Translations under genes and position numbers: made by a program
Origin: Zhenpiania hominis
Lineage (GTDB): Bacteria; Bacillota; Clostridia; Peptostreptococcales; Anaerovoracaceae
Direction: 5' to 3'
Length of the DNA: 64,000 nucleotides
Assembly: GCF_014333425.1 (NCBI RefSeq)
Contig: NZ_JACRYT010000003.1
Location: 62,001 to 126,000 of the forward strand
In this document: piece by piece, positions 8,321 through 16,195 of the stretch
How the letters are laid out: each line of letters begins with the position of its first letter
How positions within the stretch are numbered: the first letter of the stretch is position 1
The notes under the pieces: model-generated
Seen by the model: only the letters and a program-made list of their open reading frames with translations
Databases searched by the model: none
What the model was told of the DNA's origin: nothing

Positions 8321-9035
8321 ATGTTAAAAAGAAAATTATTTTGTTGCATGGTGATTCTTGTCCTTCTGAGCGTAACTGCCTGTGCGGGAGGAGATACCAA
8401 TGACGTTTGCAAAGGGATTCATATTTCCGCTACAGAACAGGAAGATTCCTGGGAAGAAGATGGACATCGCATTCTTATAAAAAAGGATGGCGTAATTCTA
8501 TCACTTGTCGCCGAATCCGGAATCGAAAGAATTTCAAATCACAGTTCGTGGGGAAAACCGATTGCGGGAAATTGCAAGTGCCGGGAGCGTATTAATAAAG
8601 GGCGCAGATGCCGCAGCATCTTTAAACCTGGATGATGGAGTGAGAACCCATGAGGATCTTGTTATGCAAGATGTAGTTGTGAGAGGAGGATATTTTAAAT
8701 CCTTTCGTAATATGGAAATCGTGGGGGATTCGCGATTATACGCGGAAAACAGCACAGAAGGAACGGATATTTCATTAACAGCAAAAATACAGGCAAGAAA
8801 AAAGCTTTCCATCAATCTGGCGGGCGAAGGCACGATTATTATTAACAACGCGGAAGGTCTGCTTCCCATTCATGCGTGTCCGATTGAACTCGGCAAAGAC
8901 AATAATATTGTAGAACCTCGGAATGTAGTTTTAAAAAAGGAAGATTCCATTGACGGAGCTGATTCCTGTACTATTCAGAATAAGGATGGAAGCTTTGCGG
9001 AAGAAGTAAAAATTGTGCATCAGCAGAAGAAGTAG
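8321..9035 (+). pseudogene. Lipoprotein gene with internal frameshift
   Basis: The frame from ATG 8321 (AGGAG site 9 nt before it) encodes a lipoprotein signal with lipobox VTAC at residue 17 and runs sensibly to about 8503. From there the plausible coding continues in the next frame (ESKEFQITVRGENRLREI, then beta-rich sequence to the stop at 9033-9035). One extra base near 8503 would explain this. The joined product would be about 237 residues: a lipid anchor plus a beta-helix-like domain resembling carbohydrate-binding domains of secreted Clostridia proteins. It is either a recent pseudogene or a sequence error. Confidence 0.6.
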
Positions 9036-9066
9036 ATGTGGACCTTATAGAGGAGGAAAAGCTGCG

Positions 9067-9357
9067 ATGAAAAATAAATCTGTTGTTTTTAAGGAGTATT
9101 CTACGGCATTGCTTACAATCGGCAGTGTTATTGCCGGTACATTCAATTGCTTATTTTATTATGTATATGACATATGGATGTATGTTTACTTTCTCATGAA
9201 CATTTTAATAATAAGCGCGTTGATTTATTTGTGCTGGCGTATACATGATAAATTCATGAAAGAAGATGGGCTTGGCATTCTTTACCTGGTAGCAATAACG
9301 GTTGTAATCCCATTTGCTCTGGGAAGCTTCCTGTCACTGGTTTTCGCAATCGAATAG
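9067..9357 (+). CDS. Small three-TM membrane protein
   Basis: A 96-residue protein. I chose ATG 9067 because AGGAGG lies 10 nt upstream; an earlier in-frame start at 9013 would overlap the lipoprotein gene and lacks a site. Three hydrophobic segments are visible (about residues 12-33, 36-57 and 71-94). It is the first of three consecutive small membrane-associated genes on this strand. Function unknown. Confidence 0.6.
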   Translation: MKNKSVVFKEYSTALLTIGSVIAGTFNCLFYYVYDIWMYVYFLMNILIISALIYLCWRIHDKFMKEDGLGILYLVAITVVIPFALGSFLSLVFAIE

Positions 9358-9385
9358 GCGGCATATTGTCGCAGGGGGAAATCCA

Positions 9386-9721
9386 ATGCATACATTTCAT
9401 AGAAAAGTTGTACCGATTATTGTGCTCCTGAATTTCATTATTAGTTTCTGGATTATTTCTCAATTGAGATTTTCATTGCTATTCAAAGAAATGGGAAATT
9501 ATGACCGGGCAGGATTAATGATAGGATTACTTTTGATAATTGTTATTAATGCAATCGTCATTGCGGCTGCGAAGAAAAGGTACGGTGATAAACTCTCCAT
9601 TTCAGGCTATATCATCTTTGTCATCATCATTCTGAGTGCTTCTCCGGTTATTATGCACGGTTTGGTAGTGCTTATCAGTAAAATATTCCATATGTCAGGG
9701 GTTGGATTTAGTATGGTATAA
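9386..9721 (+). CDS. Small three-TM membrane protein
   Basis: A 111-residue protein with hydrophobic segments at about residues 8-26, 42-62 and 74-98. The start is set at ATG 9386, preceded by AGGGGGA; the longer frame from 9314 overlaps the upstream gene. It lies 28 bp after the preceding small membrane protein and may be co-transcribed with it. No family recognised. Confidence 0.6.
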   Translation: MHTFHRKVVPIIVLLNFIISFWIISQLRFSLLFKEMGNYDRAGLMIGLLLIIVINAIVIAAAKKRYGDKLSISGYIIFVIIILSASPVIMHGLVVLISKIFHMSGVGFSMV

Positions 9722-9753
9722 ATCATCATCAGAACTCAAGCAGGGAGGGATTT

Positions 9754-10167
9754 ATGAGGAAAAAAACAAGAAGAATATTAATCATCATCATGGCAGTGAT
9801 TTTAGCATTCGTATGCTTTTTCCTATACTCTACAACAGGAAAGAGAAGTGATATAAAAGAGAGAAATGAGATTAAAAAAACGGTAGAAAAAGCTTTGCGG
9901 ATCAAGTATGGGTGGATGCGAAATGAAAATATAAAAGACATTGCCACAATACAATGCCAGAAACAGCTTAAAGAAGATGATTTTTATGAAAGATTGACCT
10001 TTTATATGATAAATAGAGATTTCATGGATACCTGCTATGAGGAAGGCCCGAATAAAGTAAGAGTATGTGTGGAACTTTATGATCCGGATCTTTTATTCGC
10101 AATCTTTACGCTGGAAAAGACGAAAGAGGGGAAATATTTAATAACCCGTTATGAGTGTGATGTGTAA
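9754..10167 (+). CDS. Membrane-anchored small extracytoplasmic protein
   Basis: A 137-residue protein with a basic start (MRKKTRR), one membrane segment at about residues 8-26, and a soluble C-terminal domain of about 105 residues that should face outside. A GGGAGG site precedes the ATG. The soluble part is mixed alpha/beta in composition and has three cysteines near the C-terminal half. No family recognised. It closes the accessory block; the hairpin array follows. Confidence 0.6.
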   Translation: MRKKTRRILIIIMAVILAFVCFFLYSTTGKRSDIKERNEIKKTVEKALRIKYGWMRNENIKDIATIQCQKQLKEDDFYERLTFYMINRDFMDTCYEEGPNKVRVCVELYDPDLLFAIFTLEKTKEGKYLITRYECDV

Positions 10168-10233
10168 AATTTAATCTGTATATGGTCCTGATTTTGAAAT
10201 AAAGCCCGGGGATTATATTTGATGAAGAAAACG

Positions 10234-10493
10234 CGGGCAAACATCCTGCCTTTTCTCCCGGTGCTGTTTGCCCGGAAGTCGTCTGAAGCTGCCATGAGGG
10301 TAAACATCCTATGGTTTTTTTACGACTTGTTTGCCCGCTTGCTTCCAATAAGGTGAATTTCGCGGAGAAAAGAGGGAGATTTTAAGTCTCCGGGCAAACA
10401 ACCCACCTGTGTTTACACCAATGTTTGCTCCCAGGCCTTCCTGCCAGCAGCTGTGGGCGAACAACCACTTGCTTTAGGCAGCAATGTTCGCCC
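10234..10493 (+). repeat. Phased array of four inverted repeats with fixed 21-nt spacers
   Basis: Four dyads are present: 10235-10273, 10298-10336, 10392-10430 and 10455-10493. Each has 9-nt arms close to GGGCRAACA and TGTTYGCCC separated by exactly 21 nt. Arm pairing is perfect in units 1 and 4, has one G-T wobble in unit 2 and a decayed outer end in unit 3. Unit 4 differs from unit 1 by a paired A-to-G and T-to-C change that keeps the stem. Centres lie at 10254, 10317, 10411 and 10474, so the spacings are 63, 94 and 63 bp. Spacer sequences differ, though units 1-2 both begin TCCT and units 3-4 both begin with AC and end in CAA. A degenerate left arm may follow at 10520-10528. No open reading frame explains it. 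Confidence 0.8.
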
Positions 10494-10659
10494 GCGGTAT
10501 GGGCTTTCAGCCAAGGTGTGGGTGAATATGGAGGGTGAACTGTGGCTTTCACACGAAGTGGATAACCGATAGTTTGTCGGAATTTACCATTGACAAGCAA
10601 AAAAAATCAGGATAAAATAAATTGGAATTTATATTTTCATAAAAATGAGGAGCTGTGTT
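10494..10659 (+). promoter_or_regulatory. Intergenic remainder with sigma-A promoter for the DUF4143 gene
   Basis: After the repeat array, a near-consensus promoter is visible: TTGACA at 10590-10595, 17-nt spacer, TAAAAT at 10613-10618. It would start transcription near 10625, about 35 nt before the ATG at 10660. Bases 10494-10589 hold only a possible decayed repeat arm. Confidence 0.65.
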
Positions 10660-11889
10660 ATGGTATATATTGAACGTGCACTGGAAAGAAAGTTCCTGCA
10701 TATGGCGGATTATTTTAAAGTAGTTCTTGTAACAGGCGCGCGTCAAGTAGGAAAAACGACGATGTTAAAGCATCTGGCTGAGGGAGAAGACAGAACTTAT
10801 GTCACCATGGATCATACAATGTCCAGGATACTTGCCCAAACGGATCCGGTTCTGTTTTTTCAGACCTACAAGCCGCCGATTATCATTGATGAGATACAAA
10901 AAGCGCCGGAATTGTTCGAACAGATCAAAATTATGTGTGACGAAACGGAAGAACGGGGATTGTTCTGGCTGACCGGTTCTCAGCAGTACAATGTGATGAG
11001 GCAGATCCGTGAAACTCTGGCAGGAAGAGTTGGGATTTTAGAATTATACAGTCTTTCTAAATCGGAAGTCGATGGGGAGCGTTTTTCAAATAAGTTGGAT
11101 TTTTCCCTTCCCTGTCTTTTGGAGCGACAGTCGGTTGCGAAGAAAAAGAATGATATTGAGGATGTGTTTGAGCATATATGGCGTGGGGGAATGCCGGATA
11201 CATTGCAGGCCGATGCCGAACAACATCAGGAATATTTTAACTCCTATATTGAAACCTATCTAATGCGCGATGTGGCGGAGGAAGGAGGGATTACCGATAC
11301 GGTACGGTTCCGAAAATTTCTCAATGCCTGTGCGGCACTAACGGCAGAACAGGTGAATTATAAGACGTTGGCGGAAGCCGCTGAAATTTCGCAGCCAGTC
11401 GCAAAGGAATGGGTGCGGATTCTGCAGGGTTTGGGGATTATCCGTCTTTTGCCGCCCTTTGCAAATAATGAACTGAAGCGGCTCTCCAAAACACCGAAGC
11501 TGTATTTTTGTGATACCGGCTTGTGTGCCAGTCTGTCTATGTGGCTTACCCGAGATACTCTGCTGCATGGAGCCGCAAGTGGACATTATTTTGAAAATTA
11601 TGTAGTAATGGAACTGCTGAAGCATTTTGCCTATTCCCCAGATAAGGCCAACCTGACCTATTATCGGGATTCCAATGCCAAAGAAATTGATGTGATCGTG
11701 GAAGAAAACGGGTTTGTTCATCCGTTGGAAATTAAAAAGTCCGCGAATCCGGATCGCAGAGAGATTAAGAAATATGCGTTGCTTGATAAAACAAAACAGC
11801 AGCGCGGCTGCGGTGGGATTATCTGCATGTGCGAGGAAGTGATCCCAATTGATGAAAAAAACTGCTTTATTCCATGTAACCTGATATGA
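10660..11889 (+). CDS. DUF4143 family ATPase (AAA_14)
   Basis: A 409-residue protein. The N-terminal AAA domain has Walker A GARQVGKTT (Lys32) and Walker B PPIIIDEIQ (about residues 88-96), followed by the sensor-like TGSQQ. The C-terminal DUF4143 region carries a PD-(D/E)XK-like pattern, KEIDVIVEENGF...PLEIKKS, at about 340-365. I start at ATG 10660 because GAGG lies 10 nt before it. Such ATPases are abundant in gut anaerobes and of unknown cellular role; a link to mobile or defence functions is often suspected. It has its own promoter and stands alone beside the repeat array. Confidence 0.85.
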   Translation: MVYIERALERKFLHMADYFKVVLVTGARQVGKTTMLKHLAEGEDRTYVTMDHTMSRILAQTDPVLFFQTYKPPIIIDEIQKAPELFEQIKIMCDETEERGLFWLTGSQQYNVMRQIRETLAGRVGILELYSLSKSEVDGERFSNKLDFSLPCLLERQSVAKKKNDIEDVFEHIWRGGMPDTLQADAEQHQEYFNSYIETYLMRDVAEEGGITDTVRFRKFLNACAALTAEQVNYKTLAEAAEISQPVAKEWVRILQGLGIIRLLPPFANNELKRLSKTPKLYFCDTGLCASLSMWLTRDTLLHGAASGHYFENYVVMELLKHFAYSPDKANLTYYRDSNAKEIDVIVEENGFVHPLEIKKSANPDRREIKKYALLDKTKQQRGCGGIICMCEEVIPIDEKNCFIPCNLI

Positions 11890-11914
11890 AAAAATAATTT
11901 CATCTTTCGAACAT

Positions 11915-11952
11915 ATCTCCATGATTTTGGGAATACCATGAATCATGGAGAT
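11915..11952 (+). promoter_or_regulatory. Hairpin covering the ylbJ ribosome-binding site
   Basis: Arms 11915-11926 and 11941-11952 are a perfect 12-bp inverted repeat with a 14-nt loop. The right arm contains the GGAG that serves ATG 11957. There is no T-tract, so it is a poor intrinsic terminator. In mRNA the stem would hide the ribosome-binding site. It could also act as a barrier to read-through translation from the DUF4143 gene. Confidence 0.5.
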
Positions 11953-11956
11953 GTTT

Positions 11957-12868
11957 ATGAAGCGGAAAAAACGGAATTTCATAATCGCGGGCGCTCTTAC
12001 ATCGGCCTGCTGCCTTTTTATGGTGCTGTTTCCATCTGTGGCTGTCTATTCCGCGCAGAAGGGGATTTCCCTCTGGGTTACCAGCGTGCTTCCGGCGCTG
12101 CTGCCCTTTTTCATCTGCGCGAATTTTTTGAACTACATGGGGGCGGTCAGTCTGATAAGACCCAGTCTCTTTCCCTTTGCCATGAGCGTGCTGTCCGGCT
12201 ATCCCATGGGAGCGAAGATCATCGGGGATATGAGGCGTGAGAATGTAATTTCTCCCCGGGAAGCCAAGCGGATGATCAGCTTTTGCAGCACGTCCGGCCC
12301 CACGTTTATGATTGGAGCAGTCGGGGTAGGGATGTTGGGTTCCGCTTCTGCCGGAGTATTAATCGCGGCGGCCCACTATCTGGGAGCGATGATCAACGGT
12401 GTTTTTTACTCGCTGCTGTTTTCCGGAGGAGAACGGTCATCTGCCCGTCCGATAAAACGAAAAAACAGTGATCTGCTGGAGCTGTTTACCGAAGCGATTC
12501 TGTCGGCCTTTAAATCTCTGGCTGTGATCTTGGCTTACATTGTTCTGTTTATGTTCCTGACGGATCTGCTTCATATGAGCGGAGCATTCTCATGGATTCC
12601 CTACCAGCCGGCAAAAGCGGCTGCCAAAGGATTCTTTGAAATGACCGTAGGCTGCGGCGCGCTGTCGGAGTGCGCGGGACTTTCTTTTGAATGGATCTGC
12701 ATCCTGGCGGCCATGATTCTTTCCTGGGGAGGACTGTCCATCATCGGCCAGTCTATGAGTATGCTGTCCGGGTCGGGTGTGCCCCTGCCGTATTTTCTGC
12801 TTACCAAACTGACTCATAGTATTTTTGCCGGTCTGATCGCTTTCTTTCTGACCCTGTGTGTGGTATGA
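11957..12868 (+). CDS. ylbJ: Sporulation integral membrane protein YlbJ
   Basis: A 303-residue polytopic membrane protein with the YlbJ/nucleoside-recognition (Gate) fold: repeated hydrophobic segments and the conserved motif LSGYPMGAKIIGDMRR near residue 80 with FCSTSGPTFMIGAVG after it. In Bacillus subtilis YlbJ is made under sigma-E and is needed for proper cortex formation. I chose ATG 11957, 7 nt after GGAG; ATG 11945 would add four residues. tmcAL follows 7 nt downstream, the usual neighbour in Clostridia. Its presence supports endospore formation. Confidence 0.85.
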   Translation: MKRKKRNFIIAGALTSACCLFMVLFPSVAVYSAQKGISLWVTSVLPALLPFFICANFLNYMGAVSLIRPSLFPFAMSVLSGYPMGAKIIGDMRRENVISPREAKRMISFCSTSGPTFMIGAVGVGMLGSASAGVLIAAAHYLGAMINGVFYSLLFSGGERSSARPIKRKNSDLLELFTEAILSAFKSLAVILAYIVLFMFLTDLLHMSGAFSWIPYQPAKAAAKGFFEMTVGCGALSECAGLSFEWICILAAMILSWGGLSIIGQSMSMLSGSGVPLPYFLLTKLTHSIFAGLIAFFLTLCVV

Positions 12869-12875
12869 TAATTCC

Positions 12876-14036
12876 ATGAATATTGTAGGAATCATCGCGG
12901 AATATAATCCGTTTCACAACGGACATTTATATCATCTTAAGCAGTGCAAAAAGCTGGCGGAAGCGGAGGCCTGCGTCGTTGTTATGAGCGGAAATTTTAC
13001 ACAGCGGGGAGAGCCTGCTGTCTTCGATAAATGGACCAGGAGCCGGCTTGCTGTTCAGTGCGGAGCGGATCTGGTGCTGGAGCTGCCCTTTGCCTATGCG
13101 GTAAACAGCGCCGAAGCCTTTGCCAGAGGGGGCGTCGGAATTTTGGACAGGCTGGGATGCGTGACTCATATTGGATTTGGCGCGGAGCATGGCAGCCTGC
13201 CTGAGATGGAGCGCCTGGCGGGTTTTCTTGCGGAGGAAACTGCCGAATTTCGAGAATGTTTCAAGGAATTTCTGGCGGAAGGTTATTCCTATGCCCGGGC
13301 CAGAGAGCGCTCTGTGGAAGCCTGTTTGGGGCCGGATTTCGCGAATTTATCCAAAACGCCCAATAATATTCTTGCTCTGGAGTACCTGAAACAGTTAAAA
13401 AATCAAAAAAGTAACATAAAACCAATTATAGTAAATCGAAAGGGAACCGGATATTTTGACGCCAGACCGGCAGGAAACATTGCCAGCGCGTCGGCAATCC
13501 GTCATACACTGACGGCTGAGGAACGCAAAAACTGCGTACCGCCCCAGGTGGAGGAAGCTTTTGCCTGTCGGAGGGAAGTGAAGGGTTACTTTGAGCTGAT
13601 CCGGAGCCTTGTGCTGCGAAGCTCTTCCGAAGAGCTTTCCCAGATCCTCTCTGTGGGTGAAGGCCTGGAAAACCGGATGAAATCACAGGTTCGTATCTGC
13701 CGCAGTCTGGAAGAATTTGTAGAGGGCATCGCGACAAAGAGGTATCCGAAAACTCGTATCCGCCGGATCCTGTGCCAGATGCTAATGGGCCTTTCCTCTT
13801 TTGAAGATTGTTTTTACGCCAGGGTGCTGGCTGCGGGCGAAAAGGGGAAGCAGGTGATCCGACAAATAAAGAAGCAGGGACAAATTCCCGTTTTTACCAA
13901 TATTAATAAAGAAGCCTCTTTGCCGGAAATATTGAAGTACGATATCTTGGCGGGAGACATTTATAATATTCTGACAGGTATGGAACTATACAGGCACTGC
14001 GATTACGTGACGCGCCCTTATATGGAAAAAGCATAA
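12876..14036 (+). CDS. tmcAL: tRNA(Met) cytidine acetate ligase TmcAL
   Basis: A 386-residue nucleotidyltransferase-like protein. The N-terminus has EYNPFHNGHLYHL, the HIGH-type nucleotide-binding motif, and LELPFAYAVNSAEAFARGGV, both typical of the family (formerly YlbM). TmcAL makes N4-acetylcytidine at the wobble base of elongator tRNA-Met from acetate and ATP. The start is ATG 12876; no strong ribosome-binding site is visible, so coupling to ylbJ 7 nt upstream is likely. Acetate kinase lies just downstream, so an acetate-using and an acetate-forming enzyme are neighbours. Complete length for the family. Confidence 0.9.
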   Translation: MNIVGIIAEYNPFHNGHLYHLKQCKKLAEAEACVVVMSGNFTQRGEPAVFDKWTRSRLAVQCGADLVLELPFAYAVNSAEAFARGGVGILDRLGCVTHIGFGAEHGSLPEMERLAGFLAEETAEFRECFKEFLAEGYSYARARERSVEACLGPDFANLSKTPNNILALEYLKQLKNQKSNIKPIIVNRKGTGYFDARPAGNIASASAIRHTLTAEERKNCVPPQVEEAFACRREVKGYFELIRSLVLRSSSEELSQILSVGEGLENRMKSQVRICRSLEEFVEGIATKRYPKTRIRRILCQMLMGLSSFEDCFYARVLAAGEKGKQVIRQIKKQGQIPVFTNINKEASLPEILKYDILAGDIYNILTGMELYRHCDYVTRPYMEKA

Positions 14037-14061
14037 GCCTTGGCAAACTGCCTGAAAATCC

Positions 14062-14090
14062 TTGAAAAACTGTGAAAAGAAGATTATAAT
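14062..14090 (+). promoter_or_regulatory. Sigma-A promoter of ackA
   Basis: TTGAAA at 14062-14067 and TATAAT at 14085-14090 with a 17-nt spacer, about 65 nt before the ackA start. The match to consensus is strong, so ackA is probably transcribed independently of tmcAL. Confidence 0.75.
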
Positions 14091-14155
14091 AGATGGTGTT
14101 GTTTTGAACATGCAGGTTATGCAGAAAATATCATAAAAGTATGGAGGAAGATGGA

Positions 14156-15358
14156 ATGAAAGTTTTAGTTATCAACTGTGGTAGTTCTTCGCTGAAATAC
14201 CAGGTACTTGATATGACGAATGAAGTATTGGAAGCAAAGGGGCTCGTAGAGCGGATCGGTATGGAAGGATCTGTAATCACTCATGAAAAGATCGGAATGG
14301 ACAAGTTTAAACTGGTTACTCCGATGGCAGATCATAAGGACGCAATCGGTCATGTGCTGGATGCCCTTGTTGACGCGGATCACGGCATAGTAAAAGATAT
14401 GAGTGAAATCGGCGCTGTGGGACACCGGGTTGTACACGCAGGTGAAAAATACGCGGAATCCGTTGTAATCGACGACGCGGTACTGAAGACACTGGAAGAG
14501 TGCGTAGAACTTGCGCCGCTGCATAATCCGCCGAATCTTCTGGGAATCGCGGCGTGCAGAGAACTGATGCCGGATACTCCGATGGTAGCGGTATTCGATA
14601 CGGCATTTCATCAGACTATGCCTCCAGAATCTTATATTTACGCAATCCCGTATGAGTATTATGAAAAGTACGGAATCAGAAGATACGGATTCCACGGCAC
14701 CAGCCATAAATATGTTGCGGAAAGGGCTTCCGATATTCTGAACGTAAACATCAATGATCTGAAAATCATTACTTGCCATTTGGGTAACGGGGCTTCCGTA
14801 TCCGCCATCAAGCGCGGTGTATGTATCGATACTTCCATGGGATTCACTCCGCTGGAAGGTCTGGTAATGGGAACAAGATCCGGAGATATCGACCCGGCAA
14901 TCGTTACTTATATCAGAGAGAAAGAACATCTGGCGCAGGGTGAAGCCAACGAAATCCTGAACAAGAAATCCGGCGTACTGGGTATTTCCGGCGTATCCAG
15001 CGACTTCCGTGATCTGGAAGCCGCGGCTGCGGAAGGAAACGAAAGAGCGCTGCTGGCGATCAAAGTATTCGCTCATAAAGTAAGATTCTATATCGGCGCT
15101 TACATTGCGGAAATGAACGGCGTAGACGCGATTGTATTTACGGCCGGCGTTGGTGAAAATGACGTTTCCATGAGAGACATCATCTGTAACGACCTGGGTA
15201 ACCTGGGAATTAAGCTGGACGTTGTAAAGAACAAAGTAAGAGGTAAGGAAATGATTATTTCCAGAGACGACTCCAGAGTAAAAATCATTCTGATCCCGAC
15301 AAATGAAGAATTGATGATTGCCAGAGATACATACAGACTCTGCCAGCCGCGCGTGTAA
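14156..15358 (+). CDS. ackA: Acetate kinase
   Basis: A 400-residue enzyme that interconverts acetyl phosphate plus ADP with acetate plus ATP, the energy-yielding last step of acetate fermentation. Family motifs are all present: [11 protein letters not shown] at the start, [10 protein letters not shown] near 85-95, DTAFHQTMP near 147, HLGNGASV near 207 and FTAGVGEN near 325. I chose ATG 14156, 8 nt after GGAGG; ATG 14141 lies on the ribosome-binding site itself. No pta gene is adjacent. Length is standard. Confidence 0.97.
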   Translation: MKVLVINCGSSSLKYQVLDMTNEVLEAKGLVERIGMEGSVITHEKIGMDKFKLVTPMADHKDAIGHVLDALVDADHGIVKDMSEIGAVGHRVVHAGEKYAESVVIDDAVLKTLEECVELAPLHNPPNLLGIAACRELMPDTPMVAVFDTAFHQTMPPESYIYAIPYEYYEKYGIRRYGFHGTSHKYVAERASDILNVNINDLKIITCHLGNGASVSAIKRGVCIDTSMGFTPLEGLVMGTRSGDIDPAIVTYIREKEHLAQGEANEILNKKSGVLGISGVSSDFRDLEAAAAEGNERALLAIKVFAHKVRFYIGAYIAEMNGVDAIVFTAGVGENDVSMRDIICNDLGNLGIKLDVVKNKVRGKEMIISRDDSRVKIILIPTNEELMIARDTYRLCQPRV

Positions 15359-15403
15359 TTGCGTAAATTAACAGAAGGATTGAAAAGAATGGCAATTAAA
15401 CGG

Positions 15404-15432
15404 TTGACATTTTGTCCGCCGGACTATATAAT
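15404..15432 (+). promoter_or_regulatory. Sigma-A promoter of rpmF
   Basis: TTGACA at 15404-15409 and TATAAT at 15427-15432 with a 17-nt spacer: a perfect consensus promoter. It lies 50 nt before rpmF, as expected for a highly expressed ribosomal protein gene. Confidence 0.85.
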
Positions 15433-15482
15433 TGAGAAGTTGTAACTGAGTTTACACAAATGAGCAAAAAGGAGGTGTAGAA

Positions 15483-15665
15483 ATGGCAGTACCTAAGAGG
15501 AAAACGTCAAAAGCAAGAAGAGACAAAAGAAGATCACAGAACATGAAGATGACTGCGCCGGGTCTTTCCATTTGCCCGCAGTGTCATGAGCCTAAACTTC
15601 CACATAGAGTTTGCCCAAATTGCAATTACTACAACGGCAAGGAAGTTGTTTCTTCCGAAGCTTAA
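15483..15665 (+). CDS. rpmF: 50S ribosomal protein L32
   Basis: A 60-residue protein with the L32 start [18 protein letters not shown] and two CxxC pairs (CPQC and CPNC) that bind zinc, so it is the zinc-containing form. AGGAGGTG lies 5 nt before the ATG. The YceD/DUF177 gene usually found before rpmF is absent; ackA is directly upstream instead. A strong promoter precedes it and a strong terminator follows it. Confidence 0.97.
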   Translation: MAVPKRKTSKARRDKRRSQNMKMTAPGLSICPQCHEPKLPHRVCPNCNYYNGKEVVSSEA

Positions 15666-15682
15666 AACGATATGAACGTAAA

Positions 15683-15709
15683 AAGAGGATCGAAAGATCC
15701 TCTTTTTTT
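15683..15709 (+). terminator. Intrinsic terminator after rpmF
   Basis: A 9-bp stem AAGAGGATC/GATCCTCTT with a GAAA tetraloop, running into a T-tract. It sits 17 bp after the rpmF stop. The A-rich left flank means it may also act on transcription from the minus-strand gene on the other side. Confidence 0.9.
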
Positions 15710-15745
15710 CGTATAGAACGGCTCCTTAAAAGACCGCCTCCTACT

Positions 15746-16114
15746 TTATAAAATATCCTTACAGTGCTGTTTCAAGGCTTCAAAAGACTCATCGCTAATA
15801 TGATGTTCAATCCTGCAGGCATCCTGACGGGCTGTTTCCGGACTGACCCCGAGACGGATGAGAACCTTAGTCAATGTATCGTGCCTCTCATAAATGGATT
15901 CCGCGATTTTTTGCCCTGGAGGCAGCAGAGAGATATGTCCAGCGGAATCCCGTTCAATATAACCATTTTGCTCCAATTGCTTCATTGCCACACTGACGCT
16001 GGGTTTGGAAAAATTCAGCCGGTTTACAATGTCAATGGAACGTACTTCCCCTTTTTCTTTTTTTATCATTAAGATGGCTTCCAGGTAGTTTTCAGCCGAT
16101 TCCTGTATCTTCAA
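15746..16114 (-). CDS. DtxR/MntR-family metal-dependent repressor
   Basis: A 122-residue protein with an N-terminal winged helix (VRSIDIVNRLNFSKPSVSVAMKQLE at 24-48) and the DtxR dimerisation domain (ACRIEHHISDESFE at 99-112). I chose the TTG at 16114 as start because AAAGGAGG lies 8 nt before it; the longer ATG form lacks a site. The predicted metal site mixes family types: Cys100, Glu103, His104 as in DtxR, Glu12 and His78 as in MntR, but Asn9 where DtxR has Met10 and MntR has Asp8. There is no SH3 domain. It probably controls iron or manganese uptake genes located elsewhere. Confidence 0.85.
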   Translation of the reverse strand: MKIQESAENYLEAILMIKKEKGEVRSIDIVNRLNFSKPSVSVAMKQLEQNGYIERDSAGHISLLPPGQKIAESIYERHDTLTKVLIRLGVSPETARQDACRIEHHISDESFEALKQHCKDIL

Positions 16115-16195
16115 TGAAGAATCCTCCTTTGTTTCGGTGTTGAATTTAGTATACCACAATTTGGAGGCGATGAAAACCGGGAAGTGGCGGTTGGG

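Noticed and set aside
10234..10493. Considered as a CRISPR array
   Set aside because: Repeats are only 9 nt and alternate in orientation; spacers inside dyads are 21 nt, and no cas gene is in the window.
15465..15480. A tiny frame ATGAGCAAAAAGGAGGTGTAG over the rpmF ribosome-binding site, as a leader peptide
   Set aside because: It has no ribosome-binding site of its own and consists of the Shine-Dalgarno region.
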